From Unio delphinus (lineage: Eukaryota > Mollusca > Bivalvia > Unionida > Unionidae): DNA of 64,000 bases. Both the position numbers and the translations under genes were made by a program. The stretch's first letter is position 1. The number at the start of each line of letters is the position of its first letter. Positions 1-8,459 of this stretch are shown piece after piece. The notes beneath the pieces were generated by a model. It did no database searches and was not told where the DNA came from. It saw only the letters and a list, made by a program, of their open reading frames with translations. The stretch covers positions 1 through 64,000 of the forward strand of contig JAQISU010000097.1 of assembly GCA_029339505.1 (NCBI GenBank), written 5' to 3'.

Positions 1-380
1 ACTTGCCAGTTGAGAATTGATTTATACAGAGCACATTAAGAAGGAAGAAAGAAATCGTCTACACGCATCTTCATGATCATATATGGTTCAGCGAGGTTTT
101 CATCATGCATAGTTTGACTTGTCTGCATGAATGGAATGGTGTCAATTTGGAAAACTGTGAAGGACAATTCAAAGCACGTGTTAGTTATTTAGCAGCATGA
201 AGAAATTGTAGTGCACACCACAATTATAGTTGAATCGTGATGTAATAGTGTTCCAAACTTTAGCGTTTGGGGATAGGTTTTCTTAGGGATTTAGGTAACA
301 ACTGGTGTGGAATTTGTAGTGAATTAACAGTGAAAGAAACAAATAGGATCGTCTGGCACAGACTGAGTTGAAAAATATTT

Positions 381-476
381 GGGCATTGAAGTCATGGTTG
401 ACTTGTTGGAGGTTAGTAAGAGAAGGTGTCTCTGAAGAACGCTAACCTCGTGATGTGTACAGGTGTACCAAGGTCT
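381..476 (+). repeat. Internal duplication, copy 2 (one per unit)
   Basis: Begins GGGCATTGAAGTCATGGTTG and continues through GGAGGTTAGTAAGAG, TGAAGAACG, CTAACCTCGTG and TACAGG. The same succession of blocks occurs at 2688-2794, with a few small gaps, in direct orientation. The two copies are obviously related but clearly diverged, unlike the near-identical 2.8-kb units, so this duplication is older than the array. Each copy contains the short inverted repeat AAGTCA-TGGT-TGACTT. Confidence 0.85.
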
Positions 477-696
477 ATTAGGAGAACGTGTGTCCTGGTG
501 GAAACGCAATCTCCAGACCAGAGTTTTAATGTAAAGAGGAATGGTTCTGGTTGCATTTGATGTCTGTTGTTAGAGACCTATGCTTAGACAAGTCAATTTC
601 GAGGAAGTCGTGAGGGAGTTTGAACCCGACTAAGTGGTTGAAACATTATTTCATCTTGGATTCAACTTGTTTAGATTTGGATAGTTTATGTTGTTG

Positions 697-703
697 TATA
701 TAA
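697..703 (+). promoter_or_regulatory. TATA-like element TATATAA
   Basis: TATATAA lies about 40 bases before the A tract and is present in every unit. The minus strand nearby reads ACCAAT (about 709-714) and CCCCACACCC (about 727-736), so promoter-like words occur on both strands. In AT-rich DNA such words are common. I see no independent sign of a start site. Confidence 0.15.
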
Positions 704-744
704 TCATATTGGTAATCGTTTATCGGGTGTGGGGTTAAATTTAG

Positions 745-767
745 AAAAAAAAAAAAAAAAAAAAAAA
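745..767 (+). repeat. Poly-A tract, one per unit (21-29 A)
   Basis: Uninterrupted A run after GGGGTTAAATTTAG in every unit. Lengths in units 1-23: 23, 23, 23, 21, 22, 24, 28, 28, 26, 28, 28, 29, 28, 29, 28, 28, 23, 24, 23, 23, 23, 24, 23. Units 7-16 (subfamily B) are all 26 or longer and the rest 24 or shorter. Such a run would be expected to disfavour nucleosomes. It could also be an old retroposon tail, but I find no target-site duplication. Confidence 0.97.
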
Positions 768-777
768 TACTTCAAAT

Positions 778-830
778 TGTGATTTAGATCACAGAAATGT
801 GACGTTTGTGTCACTCGGGACGAGTGATCT
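778..830. promoter_or_regulatory. Nested palindrome cluster of GTGA/TCAC half-sites next to the A tract
   Basis: Four inverted repeats share this 53-bp stretch: GTGAT-TTAG-ATCAC (779-792), GTGAC-GTTTGT-GTCAC (799-814), TCACTCG-GGA-CGAGTGA (811-827), and an outer pair AGATCAC (786-792) with GTGATCT (824-830). The block is unchanged in the units I compared and starts about 11 bases after the A tract. It may be a protein-binding platform or a cruciform/RNA fold. Function is inferred only from symmetry. Confidence 0.5.
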
Positions 831-1368
831 TTTAAAGGCGGGTGGTAATGTCATAAATTTGGAGTAAGTGTTAGTGAATTTGAACCATGCTTGGGTCGTT
901 AGTAGTGATTTTGGGTACAAGCCGAATGACTGTCCCTGTGGTAACATAGTCCATATTAAAATTCAGTGGTGTATACAAGTAGTGTGATTGGAAAGGCAGC
1001 ATTTATGGTTGGAAATCAGTAAATTATAGAATGGAATCAATAAGTTGGAACTTGGTAGGTACCGTTTATGTGGCCATAGTGGAAAATTGGCGTATGTATA
1101 TGAGTGTGATACGCCGGAAATTCTGTGGATGGACTGGCCTAGGGTCGCGCAGTTAAATATTTCCCAGTTAGTAAGGGAATACTGGTGTAATTTCTATGGC
1201 ATGACAAGCTATCGGTACGGAAAACGGATGATAATGAAGAAAAACCATGTAAAGGTGCAGTTAATGGACGTTTGGGCAAGTTGTCTCCTCTGGGTCGCCC
1301 ATTGATTACAGCAAAGATTAATAATTATAGCAGACACGTCTTTCTTTCCATTTTACAACTCAAGTTGT

Positions 1369-1488
1369 ATGGAAGTCTTTGGAAATTTGGGGAAAACATA
1401 TGACTTCCAGCGTGACTCGCGCCAGGGTTTTGACACCGCTCGGTCAAGTGAATACCCCTGTGCTTGTAACAAGAAAAAATTCTGGTGA
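1369..1488 (+). other. 39-residue ATG frame upstream of the 84-residue frame
   Basis: It starts five bases after a pyrimidine-tract-plus-AG sequence ending at 1364 and stops at TGA 1486-1488, 33 bases before the 84-residue ATG. Its composition is charged (Asp, Arg, Lys), not the Phe/Ile/Val-rich pattern of frames read from T-rich DNA. In subfamily B, AAAAATTTC replaces AAAAAATTC, changing one Lys to Asn without breaking the frame. No family recognised. Confidence 0.1.
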
Positions 1489-1521
1489 CAGCGTTTTGGG
1501 ATATGTGTGAATAGTTCTGTC

Positions 1522-1776
1522 ATGGTTTGCAATTTATTCAGAGTTATTATGTGTGAAACTGACTATTGCTTCGCATTTGGAAAGAAAGAGGAAAGAAATA
1601 TTATGGCTAGTGCGACTTTAACTTCGTTTATTGAGATTTCGCGACATTTGGTCTGCGAGAGTAGATATATGCATTTGCTGCTGAGAAGGATTTTTAAGAG
1701 GAGTCCTATGTTCAAGCAGGATGGAGTGTTTTATCCGGGATATAATACAGCGATGGCAAGAATTGTATTGGTGTAG
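1522..1776 (+). other. 84-residue ATG reading frame, open in all 23 units; no recognised family
   Basis: The ATG has G at -3 and G at +4, a favourable eukaryotic context. An in-frame GTG lies five codons upstream, but I chose the ATG. Equivalent ATGs are at 4341, 7161, 9980, 12809, 15630, 18445, 21274, 24094, 26915, 29739, 32565, 35385, 38209, 41034, 43856, 46677, 49498, 52317, 55136, 57955, 60775 and 63594. The product would be small, basic and soluble-looking: several Cys near the N-terminus, a KKEER stretch at residues 21-25 and an Arg/Lys-rich helix-like segment near residues 45-65. I recognise no domain. Residue 21 is K in A and A', R in B; unit 8 also has one T to S change. Near-identity between units is array homogenisation, not evidence of selection. 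It could be a chance frame. Confidence 0.15.
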
Positions 1777-1810
1777 GTCGCGCAGATTGCGAGATCTAAG
1801 TCAGTTGGAG

Positions 1811-1907
1811 GTAAAACCGTGAGACAGTGCACACGCGGTTTCCATTTCTCCTCGACACGTGGGGGTTAAAACAGGGCCAAGTGATACTTTTGGTTCTTTT
1901 TTAATAG
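1811..1907 (+). other. Possible 97-nt intron-like segment (splice-like signals)
   Basis: The segment starts GAG/GTAAAA at 1811 and ends with a T-rich run and TTTTAATAG at 1907. The T run is six long in most A units and five in most B and A' units. Other splice-like words are GGA/GTAAGT at 864 and a pyrimidine tract with ACTCAAG ending at 1364. If used, the 84-residue frame would lie in an internal exon (1365-1810) with its stop 34 bases before the donor. This is inference from short consensus matches and no transcript is known. Confidence 0.12.
1814..1841. other. Imperfect hairpin AAACCG...CGGTTT
   Basis: Arms AAACCG (1814-1819) and CGGTTT (1836-1841) flank GTGCACAC. Pairing could extend inward through TG/CA with a two-base bulge. 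Unit 7 has an insertion within the right arm region (GCGGGCGGTTT near 18759). Confidence 0.3.
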
Positions 1908-2033
1908 GCTGGAATTGCTAAAATGTGGACGACAATCATTGGCCACGGAATTGTAACATGCTGGAATGATGAAAATGTCTGTAATTGTTTTGTTTTTGTA
2001 CAAACTGATAGGAACCGCTAATGAATGGGTTTG

Positions 2034-2063
2034 ACAACACCCCCCCCCCCCCCGCCGTGTTGT
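2034..2063. repeat. Poly-C tract (14-19 C) held between inverted arms ACAACAC and GTGTTGT
   Basis: ACAACAC (2034-2040) and GTGTTGT (2057-2063) are exact reverse complements and enclose the C run plus GCC. Lengths of the C run in units 1-22: 14, 15, 14, 15, 15, 14, 18, 19, 15, 16, 18, 14, 17, 19, 16, 15, 16, 14, 15, 14, 15, 15. B units are longer and more variable than A or A'. The minus strand is a run of G that could form quadruplex structures and the plus strand could form an i-motif. The arms would place it in a hairpin loop. Confidence 0.9.
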
Positions 2064-2091
2064 GTATAATTGAGGAGATTGGATTTTATAA

Positions 2092-2130
2092 CATCAACAA
2101 CAATAAGAACAATAAGAACAACATACATAA
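2092..2130. repeat. Short A-rich direct repeats (AATAAGAAC twice)
   Basis: CAACAACAATAAGAACAATAAGAACAAC-type sequence with a nine-base period of two copies. Unit 8 has lost a base here, and the base after it (ACAACATAC in A, ACAACCTAC in B) is one of the subfamily markers. Confidence 0.6.
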
Positions 2131-2166
2131 ATTTGATATAAGCGTCATACACCGGTAGAAGTGGCC

Positions 2167-2172
2167 AATAAA
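2167..2172 (+). promoter_or_regulatory. AATAAA polyadenylation-like signal
   Basis: AATAAA within GGCCAATAAAAG, followed within about 15-35 bases by GGGTGGGTAATAATTTTT, a GT/T-rich stretch of the kind expected downstream of a cleavage site. It occurs once per unit in this context. The same word overlaps a CCAAT box, so a promoter reading is also possible. Confidence 0.25.
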
Positions 2173-2309
2173 AGTTTTAAATGGGTGGGTAATAATTTTT
2201 CCCCGTAATTATTACATGGATGGGTTGAGACATATTGTCTACGGGTGACAATTAAAAGCCGCGCAGTTACAATTAAATCAGAATGCGCCCAAAGGCTATG
2301 TAAATAATT

Positions 2310-2329
2310 TGATTATTGGTGTGATTATT
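2310..2329 (+). repeat. Direct repeat TGATTATT twice, 12-bp period
   Basis: TGATTATT at 2310-2317 and 2322-2329 separated by GGTG. Homeodomain-type proteins often bind ATTA words, but this is only a composition-level hint. The surrounding frame (2309-2494) opens with TTG and encodes a hydrophobic peptide expected from T-rich DNA, so I do not call it a gene. Confidence 0.3.
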
Positions 2330-2572
2330 TGTTTTATATTTTTAAATTCTGTAACGACAGATGTCGGTCTTGATTGGGGTTTTATTATTGTATGTATTAG
2401 TTTTATAATTTGCAATCATGTGGTGTTAGAGCAGAAAAGTTCTAGAAGTTGTTGCTGCATGAGACCATGTGGTAAATTAAGTCTAGTTGTTTGAATTGTG
2501 CTTGGAGTTAAACATGGCTGAATTGAAAGAAAATAAGGGTATTATGTATGGGTGTTTGGAGGCTGGTGGACT

Positions 2573-2604
2573 ATTTGTTTATTTTTATTTTTGTGTTGCT
2601 GTAG
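2573..2604 (+). other. T-rich tract ending in GCTGTAG, splice-acceptor-like
   Basis: A run of T-rich sequence leads into TGTTGCTGTAG/GG at 2604. It resembles a 3' splice site on the + strand. It also lies about 110 bases before the A to B scar position seen in unit 6. No matching exon can be supported. Confidence 0.15.
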
Positions 2605-2687
2605 GGTACGGTTAAGTGGTGAAAAGATGATTGAAAAGGCAGTGTCAAGTCTAGCGTTCTGTTGGTGACAATAGGGTCGCGCCAGAT

Positions 2688-2794
2688 GGGCGTTGAAGTC
2701 ATGGTTGACTTATTTTTGAGGTTCTTAAGAGGTCGTGTTTCATTTGAAGAACGCATTCTCTAACCTCGTGGGGTAGTACAGGACGGAACCTGTA
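2688..2794 (+). repeat. Internal duplication, copy 1 (one per unit)
   Basis: Begins GGGCGTTGAAGTCATGGTTG and continues through GAGGTTCTTAAGAG, TGAAGAACG, CTAACCTCGTG and TACAGG, mirroring 381-476. Its end forms an inverted repeat, TACAGG (2777-2782) with CCTGTA (2789-2794). In subfamily B one A to T change lengthens the arms to seven bases and creates GGATCC. Confidence 0.85.
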
Positions 2795-2820
2795 TTTTGT
2801 TTGTCATTGAACTGTTAGCG

Positions 2821-5640
2821 ACTTGCCAGTTGAGAATTGATTTATACAGAGCACATTAAGAAGGAAGAAAGAAATCGTCTACACGCATCTTCATGATCAT
2901 ATATGGTTCAGCGAGGTTTTCATCATGCATAGTTTGACTTGTCTGCATGAATGGAATGGTGTCAATTTGGAAAACTGTGAAGGACAATTCAAAGCACGTG
3001 TTAGTTATTTAGCAGCATGAAGAAATTGTAGTGCACACCACAATTATAGTTGAATCGTGATGTAATAGTGTTCCAAACTTTAGCGTTTGGGGATAGGTTT
3101 TCTTAGGGATTTAGGTAACAACTGGTGTGGAATTTGTAGTGAATTAACAGTGAAAGAAACAAATAGGATCGTCTGGCACAGACTGAGTTGAAAAATATTT
3201 GGGCATTGAAGTCATGGTTGACTTGTTGGAGGTTAGTAAGAGAAGGTGTCTCTGAAGAACGCTAACCTCGTGATGTGTACAGGTGTACCAAGGTCTATTA
3301 GGAGAACGTGTGTCCTGGTGGAAACGCAATCTCCAGACCAGAGTTTTAATGTAAAGAGGAATGGTTCTGGTTGCATTTGATGTCTGTTGTTAGAGACCTA
3401 TGCTTAGACAAGTCAATTTCGAGGAAGTCGTGAGGGAGTTTGAACCCGACTAAGTGGTTGAAACATTATTTCATCTTGGATTCAACTTGTTTAGATTTGG
3501 ATAGTTTATGTTGTTGTATATAATCATATTGGTAATCGTTTATCGGGTGTGGGGTTAAATTTAGAAAAAAAAAAAAAAAAAAAAAAATACTTCAAATTGT
3601 GATTTAGATCACAGAAATGTGACGTTTGTGTCACTCGGGACGAGTGATCTTTTAAAGGCGGGGGTAATGTCATAAATTTGGAGTAAGTGTTAGTGAATTT
3701 GAACCATGCTTGGGTCGTTAGTAGTGATTTTGGGTACAAGCCGAATGACTGTCCCTGTGGTAACATAGTCCATATTAAAATTCAGTGGTGTATACAAGTA
3801 GTGTGATTGGAAAGGCAGCATTTATGGTTGGAAATCAGTAAATTATAGAATGGAATCAATAAGTTGGAACTTGGTAGGTACCGTTTATGTGGCCATAGTG
3901 GAAAATTGGCGTATGTATATGAGTGTGATACGCCGGAAATTCTGTGGATGGACTGGCCTAGGGTCGCGCAGTTAAATATTTCCCAGTTAGTAAGGGAATA
4001 CTGGTGTAATTTCTATGGCATGACAAGCTATCGGTACGGAAAACGGATGATAATGAAGAAAAACCATGTAAAGGTGCAGTTAATGGACGTTTGGGCAAGT
4101 TGTCTCCTCTGGGTCGCCCATTGATTACAGCAAAGATTAATAATTATAGCAGACACGTCTTTCTTTCCATTTTACAACTCAAGTTGTATGGAAGTCTTTG
4201 GAAATTTGGGGAAAACATATGACTTCCAGCGTGACTCGCGCCAGGGTTTTGACACCGCTCGGTCAAGTGAATACCCCTGTGCTTGTAACAAGAAAAAATT
4301 CTGGTGACAGCGTTTTGGGATATGTGTGAATAGTTCTGTCATGGTTTGCAATTTATTCAGAGTTATTATGTGTGAAACTGACTATTGCTTCGCATTTGGA
4401 AAGAAAGAGGAAAGAAATATTATGGCTAGTGCGACTTTAACTTCGTTTATTGAGATTTCGCGACATTTGGTCTGCGAGAGTAGATATATGCATTTGCTGC
4501 TGAGAAGGATTTTTAAGAGGAGTCCTATGTTCAAGCAGGATGGAGTGTTTTATCCGGGATATAATACAGCGATGGCAAGAATTGTATTGGTGTAGGTCGC
4601 GCAGATTGCGAGATCTAAGTCAGTTGGAGGTAAAACCGTGAGACAGTGCACACGCGGTTTCCATTTCTCCTCGACACGTGGGGGTTAAAACAGGGCCAAG
4701 TGATACTTTTGGTTCTTTTTTAATAGGCTGGAATTGCTAAAATGTGGACGACAATCATTGGCCACGGAATTGTAACATGCTGGAATGATGAAAATGTCTG
4801 TAATTGTTTTGTTTTTGTACAAACTGATAGGAACCGCTAATGAATGGGTTTGACAACACCCCCCCCCCCCCCCGCCGTGTTGTGTATAATTGAGGAGATT
4901 GGATTTTATAACATCAACAACAATAAGAACAATAAGAACAACATACATAAATTTGATATAAGCGTCATACACCGGTAGAAGTGGCCAATAAAAGTTTTAA
5001 ATGGGTGGGTAATAATTTTTCCCCGTAATTATTACATGGATGGGTTGAGACATATTGTCTACGGGTGACAATTAAAAGCCGCGCAGTTACAATTAAATCA
5101 GAATGCGCCCAAAGGCTATGTAAATAATTTGATTATTGGTGTGATTATTTGTTTTATATTTTTAAATTCTGTAACGACAGATGTCGGTCTTGATTGGGGT
5201 TTTATTATTGTATGTATTAGTTTTATAATTTGCAATCATGTGGTGTTAGAGCAGAAAAGTTCTAGAAGTTGTTGCTGCATGAGACCATGTGGTAAATTAA
5301 GTCTAGTTGTTTGAATTGTGCTTGGAGTTAAACATGGCTGAATTGAAAGAAAATAAGGGTATTATGTATGGGTGTTTGGAGGCTGGTGGACTATTTGTTT
5401 ATTTTTATTTTTGTGTTGCTGTAGGGTACGGTTAAGTGGTGAAAAGATGATTGAAAAGGCAGTGTCAAGTCTAGCGTTCTGTTGGTGACAATAGGGTCGC
5501 GCCAGATGGGCGTTGAAGTCATGGTTGACTTATTTTTGAGGTTCTTAAGAGGTCGTGTTTCATTTGAAGAACGCATTCTCTAACCTCGTGGGGTAGTACA
5601 GGACGGAACCTGTATTTTGTTTGTCATTGAACTGTTAGCG
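2821..5640 (+). repeat. Unit 2 (A), 2820 bp
   Basis: Close to the A consensus. A tract 23 (3565-3587), C tract 15 (4859-4873). No private substitution noticed. Confidence 0.97.
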
Positions 5641-8459
5641 ACTTGCCAGTTGAGAATTGATTTATACAGAGCACATTAAGAAGGAAGAAAGAAATCGTCT
5701 ACACGCATCTTCATGATCATATATGGTTCAGCGAGGTTTTCATCATGCATAGTTTGACTTGTCTGCATGAATGGAATGGTGTCAATTTGGAAAACTGTGA
5801 AGGACAATTCAAAGCACGTGTTAGTTATTTAGCAGCATGAAGAAATTGTAGTGCACACCACAATTATAGTTGAATCGTGATGTAATAGTGTTCCAAACTT
5901 TAGCGTTTGGGGATAGGTTTTCTTAGGGATTTAGGTAACAACTGGTGTGGAATTTGTAGTGAATTAACAGTGAAAGAAACAAATAGGATCGTCTGGCACA
6001 GACTGAGTTGAAAAATATTTGGGCATTGAAGTCATGGTTGACTTGTTGGAGGTTAGTAAGAGAAGGTGTCTCTGAAGAACGCTAACCTCGTGATGTGTAC
6101 AGGTGTACCAAGGTCTATTAGGAGAACGTGTGTCCTGGTGGAAACGCAATCTCCAGACCAGAGTTTTAATGTAAAGAGGAATGGTTCTGGTTGCATTTGA
6201 TGTCTGTTGTTAGAGACCTATGCTTAGACAAGTCAATTTCGAGGAAGTCGTGAGGGAGTTTGAACCCGACTAAGTGGTTGAAACATTATTTCATCTTGGA
6301 TTCAACTTGTTTAGATTTGGATAGTTTATGTTGTTGTATATAATCATATTGGTAATCGTTTATCGGGTGTGGGGTTAAATTTAGAAAAAAAAAAAAAAAA
6401 AAAAAAATACTTCAAATTGTGATTTAGATCACAGAAATGTGACGTTTGTGTCACTCGGGACGAGTGATCTTTTAAAGGCGGGGGTAATGTCATAAATTTG
6501 GAGTAAGTGTTAGTGAATTTGAACCATGCTTGGGTCGTTAGTAGTGATTTTGGGTACAAGCCGAATGACTGTCCCTGTGGTAACATAGTCCATATTAAAA
6601 TTCAGTGGTGTATACAAGTAGTGTGATTGGAAAGGCAGCATTTATGGTTGGAAATCAGTAAATTATAGAATGGAATCAATAAGTTGGAACTTGGTAGGTA
6701 CCGTTTATGTGGCCATAGTGGAAAATTGGCGTATGTATATGAGTGTGATACGCCGGAAATTCTGTGGATGGACTGGCCTAGGGTCGCGCAGTTAAATATT
6801 TCCCAGTTAGTAAGGGAATACTGGTGTAATTTCTATGGCATGACAAGCTATCGGTACGGAAAACGGATGATAATGAAGAAAAACCATGTAAAGGTGCAGT
6901 TAATGGACGTTTGGGCAAGTTGTCTCCTCTGGGTCGCCCATTGATTACAGCAAAGATTAATAATTATAGCAGACACGTCTTTCTTTCCATTTTACAACTC
7001 AAGTTGTATGGAAGTCTTTGGAAATTTGGGGAAAACATATGACTTCCAGCGTGACTCGCGCCAGGGTTTTGACACCGCTCGGTCAAGTGAATACCCCTGT
7101 GCTTGTAACAAGAAAAAATTCTGGTGACAGCGTTTTGGGATATGTGTGAATAGTTCTGTCATGGTTTGCAATTTATTCAGAGTTATTATGTGTGAAACTG
7201 ACTATTGCTTCGCATTTGGAAAGAAAGAGGAAAGAAATATTATGGCTAGTGCGACTTTAACTTCGTTTATTGAGATTTCGCGACATTTGGTCTGCGAGAG
7301 TAGATATATGCATTTGCTGCTGAGAAGGATTTTTAAGAGGAGTCCTATGTTCAAGCAGGATGGAGTGTTTTATCCGGGATATAATACAGCGATGGCAAGA
7401 ATTGTATTGGTGTAGGTCGCGCAGATTGCGAGATCTAAGTCAGTTGGAGGTAAAACCGTGAGACAGTGCACACGCGGTTTCCATTTCTCCTCGACACGTG
7501 GGGGTTAAAACAGGGCCAAGTGATACTTTTGGTTCTTTTTTAATAGGCTGGAATTGCTAAAATGTGGACGACAATCATTGGCCACGGAATTGTAACATGC
7601 TGGAATGATGAAAATGTCTGTAATTGTTTTGTTTTTGTACAAACTGATAGGAACCGCTAATGAATGGGTTTGACAACACCCCCCCCCCCCCCGCCGTGTT
7701 GTGTATAATTGAGGAGATTGGATTTTATAACATCAACAACAATAAGAACAATAAGAACAACATACATAAATTTGATATAAGCGTCATACACCGGTAGAAG
7801 TGGCCAATAAAAGTTTTAAATGGGTGGGTAATAATTTTTCCCCGTAATTATTACATGGATGGGTTGAGACATATTGTCTACGGGTGACAATTAAAAGCCG
7901 CGCAGTTACAATTAAATCAGAATGCGCCCAAAGGCTATGTAAATAATTTGATTATTGGTGTGATTATTTGTTTTATATTTTTAAATTCTGTAACGACAGA
8001 TGTCGGTCTTGATTGGGGTTTTATTATTGTATGTATTAGTTTTATAATTTGCAATCATGTGGTGTTAGAGCAGAAAAGTTCTAGAAGTTGTTGCTGCATG
8101 AGACCATGTGGTAAATTAAGTCTAGTTGTTTGAATTGTGCTTGGAGTTAAACATGGCTGAATTGAAAGAAAATAAGGGTATTATGTATGGGTGTTTGGAG
8201 GCTGGTGGACTATTTGTTTATTTTTATTTTTGTGTTGCTGTAGGGTACGGTTAAGTGGTGAAAAGATGATTGAAAAGGCAGTGTCAAGTCTAGCGTTCTG
8301 TTGGTGACAATAGGGTCGCGCCAGATGGGCGTTGAAGTCATGGTTGACTTATTTTTGAGGTTCTTAAGAGGTCGTGTTTCATTTGAAGAACGCATTCTCT
8401 AACCTCGTGGGGTAGTACAGGACGGAACCTGTATTTTGTTTGTCATTGAACTGTTAGCG
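5641..8459 (+). repeat. Unit 3 (A), 2819 bp
   Basis: Consensus A unit. A tract 23 (6385-6407), C tract 14. It differs from unit 2 only by one C in the C tract as far as I can see. Confidence 0.97.

Larger units (their letters stand above)
1145..2685 (+). repeat. Five dispersed copies of a (T/C)CGCGC(C)AG motif per unit
   Basis: The motif occurs at 1145-1152, 1417-1425, 1778-1785, 2259-2266 and 2677-2685, all on the + strand, with gaps of 272, 361, 481 and 418 bases. Context is partly shared: GTGAC precedes it at about 1412, 2245 and 2665, and AGTTA follows it at 1151 and 2265. The rest of the unit is AT-rich with few CG dinucleotides. Repetition in one orientation suggests either old sub-duplications or repeated binding sites. 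Unit 4 gains an extra copy at 11134-11152. Confidence 0.6.
1..2820 (+). repeat. Unit 1 (subfamily A), 2820 bp; used as reference for unit positions
   Basis: A tract of 23 (745-767); C tract of 14 (2040-2053). It differs from unit 2 by GGCGGGTGGTAATG near 838 where all other units read GGCGGGGGTAATG or close to it. This one-base difference closes a minus-strand frame that is open elsewhere, which shows how little those frames mean. Confidence 0.97.

Noticed and set aside
60..120. Hammerhead-type ribozyme core (minus-strand ATGATGAAAA), as found in some satellites
   Set aside because: The required CTGATGA core, GAAAC box and cleavage triplet do not occur together with pairing arms.
618..635. 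Minus-strand GGGTTCAAACTCCC, close to a tRNA T-arm / Pol III B box
   Set aside because: No A box or cloverleaf can be found upstream, and the T-stem does not pair properly.
745..767. A tract as the tail of a retrotransposon inserted in the ancestral unit
   Set aside because: No target-site duplication or element body with reverse transcriptase frames is visible. It remains possible but unsupported.
778..793. TGTGATTTAGATCACA, nearly a perfect bacterial CRP operator (TGTGA-N6-TCACA)
   Set aside because: The context is a tandem array with no bacterial genes or promoters. The match follows from the palindrome cluster and is most likely coincidental.
869..886. Minus-strand GGTTCAAATTC, another B-box-like word that could mark a tRNA-derived SINE
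   Set aside because: Two mismatches to the consensus, no A box at suitable distance, and the A tract lies on the wrong side and strand for its tail.
1045..1305. 86-codon + strand frame present in most units
   Set aside because: It opens with TTG, and the first ATG lies 28 codons in. One-base indels in several units change its end, and no family is recognisable.
2309..2494. 61-codon hydrophobic + strand frame that looks like a small membrane protein
   Set aside because: It starts with TTG and its Ile/Phe/Val content is what T-rich DNA yields. One-base changes near its start lengthen it in some B units and close it in unit 17.
2571..2756. Minus-strand 61-codon frames at 2571-2756 and 324-509 sharing NKSTMTS
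   Set aside because: The shared residues come from the internal DNA duplication. No coding signature beyond openness is visible, and one of the two starts with TTG.
1..2820. 5S rRNA, U-snRNA, spliced-leader or histone gene repeat
   Set aside because: None of the conserved gene sequences that I know from these families is visible on either strand of the unit.
3524..3766. Minus-strand frame with a run of Phe, and another (4685-4972) with a run of Gly
   Set aside because: The runs are translations of the A and C tracts. Frame and length depend on tract length, and they vanish or change in several units.
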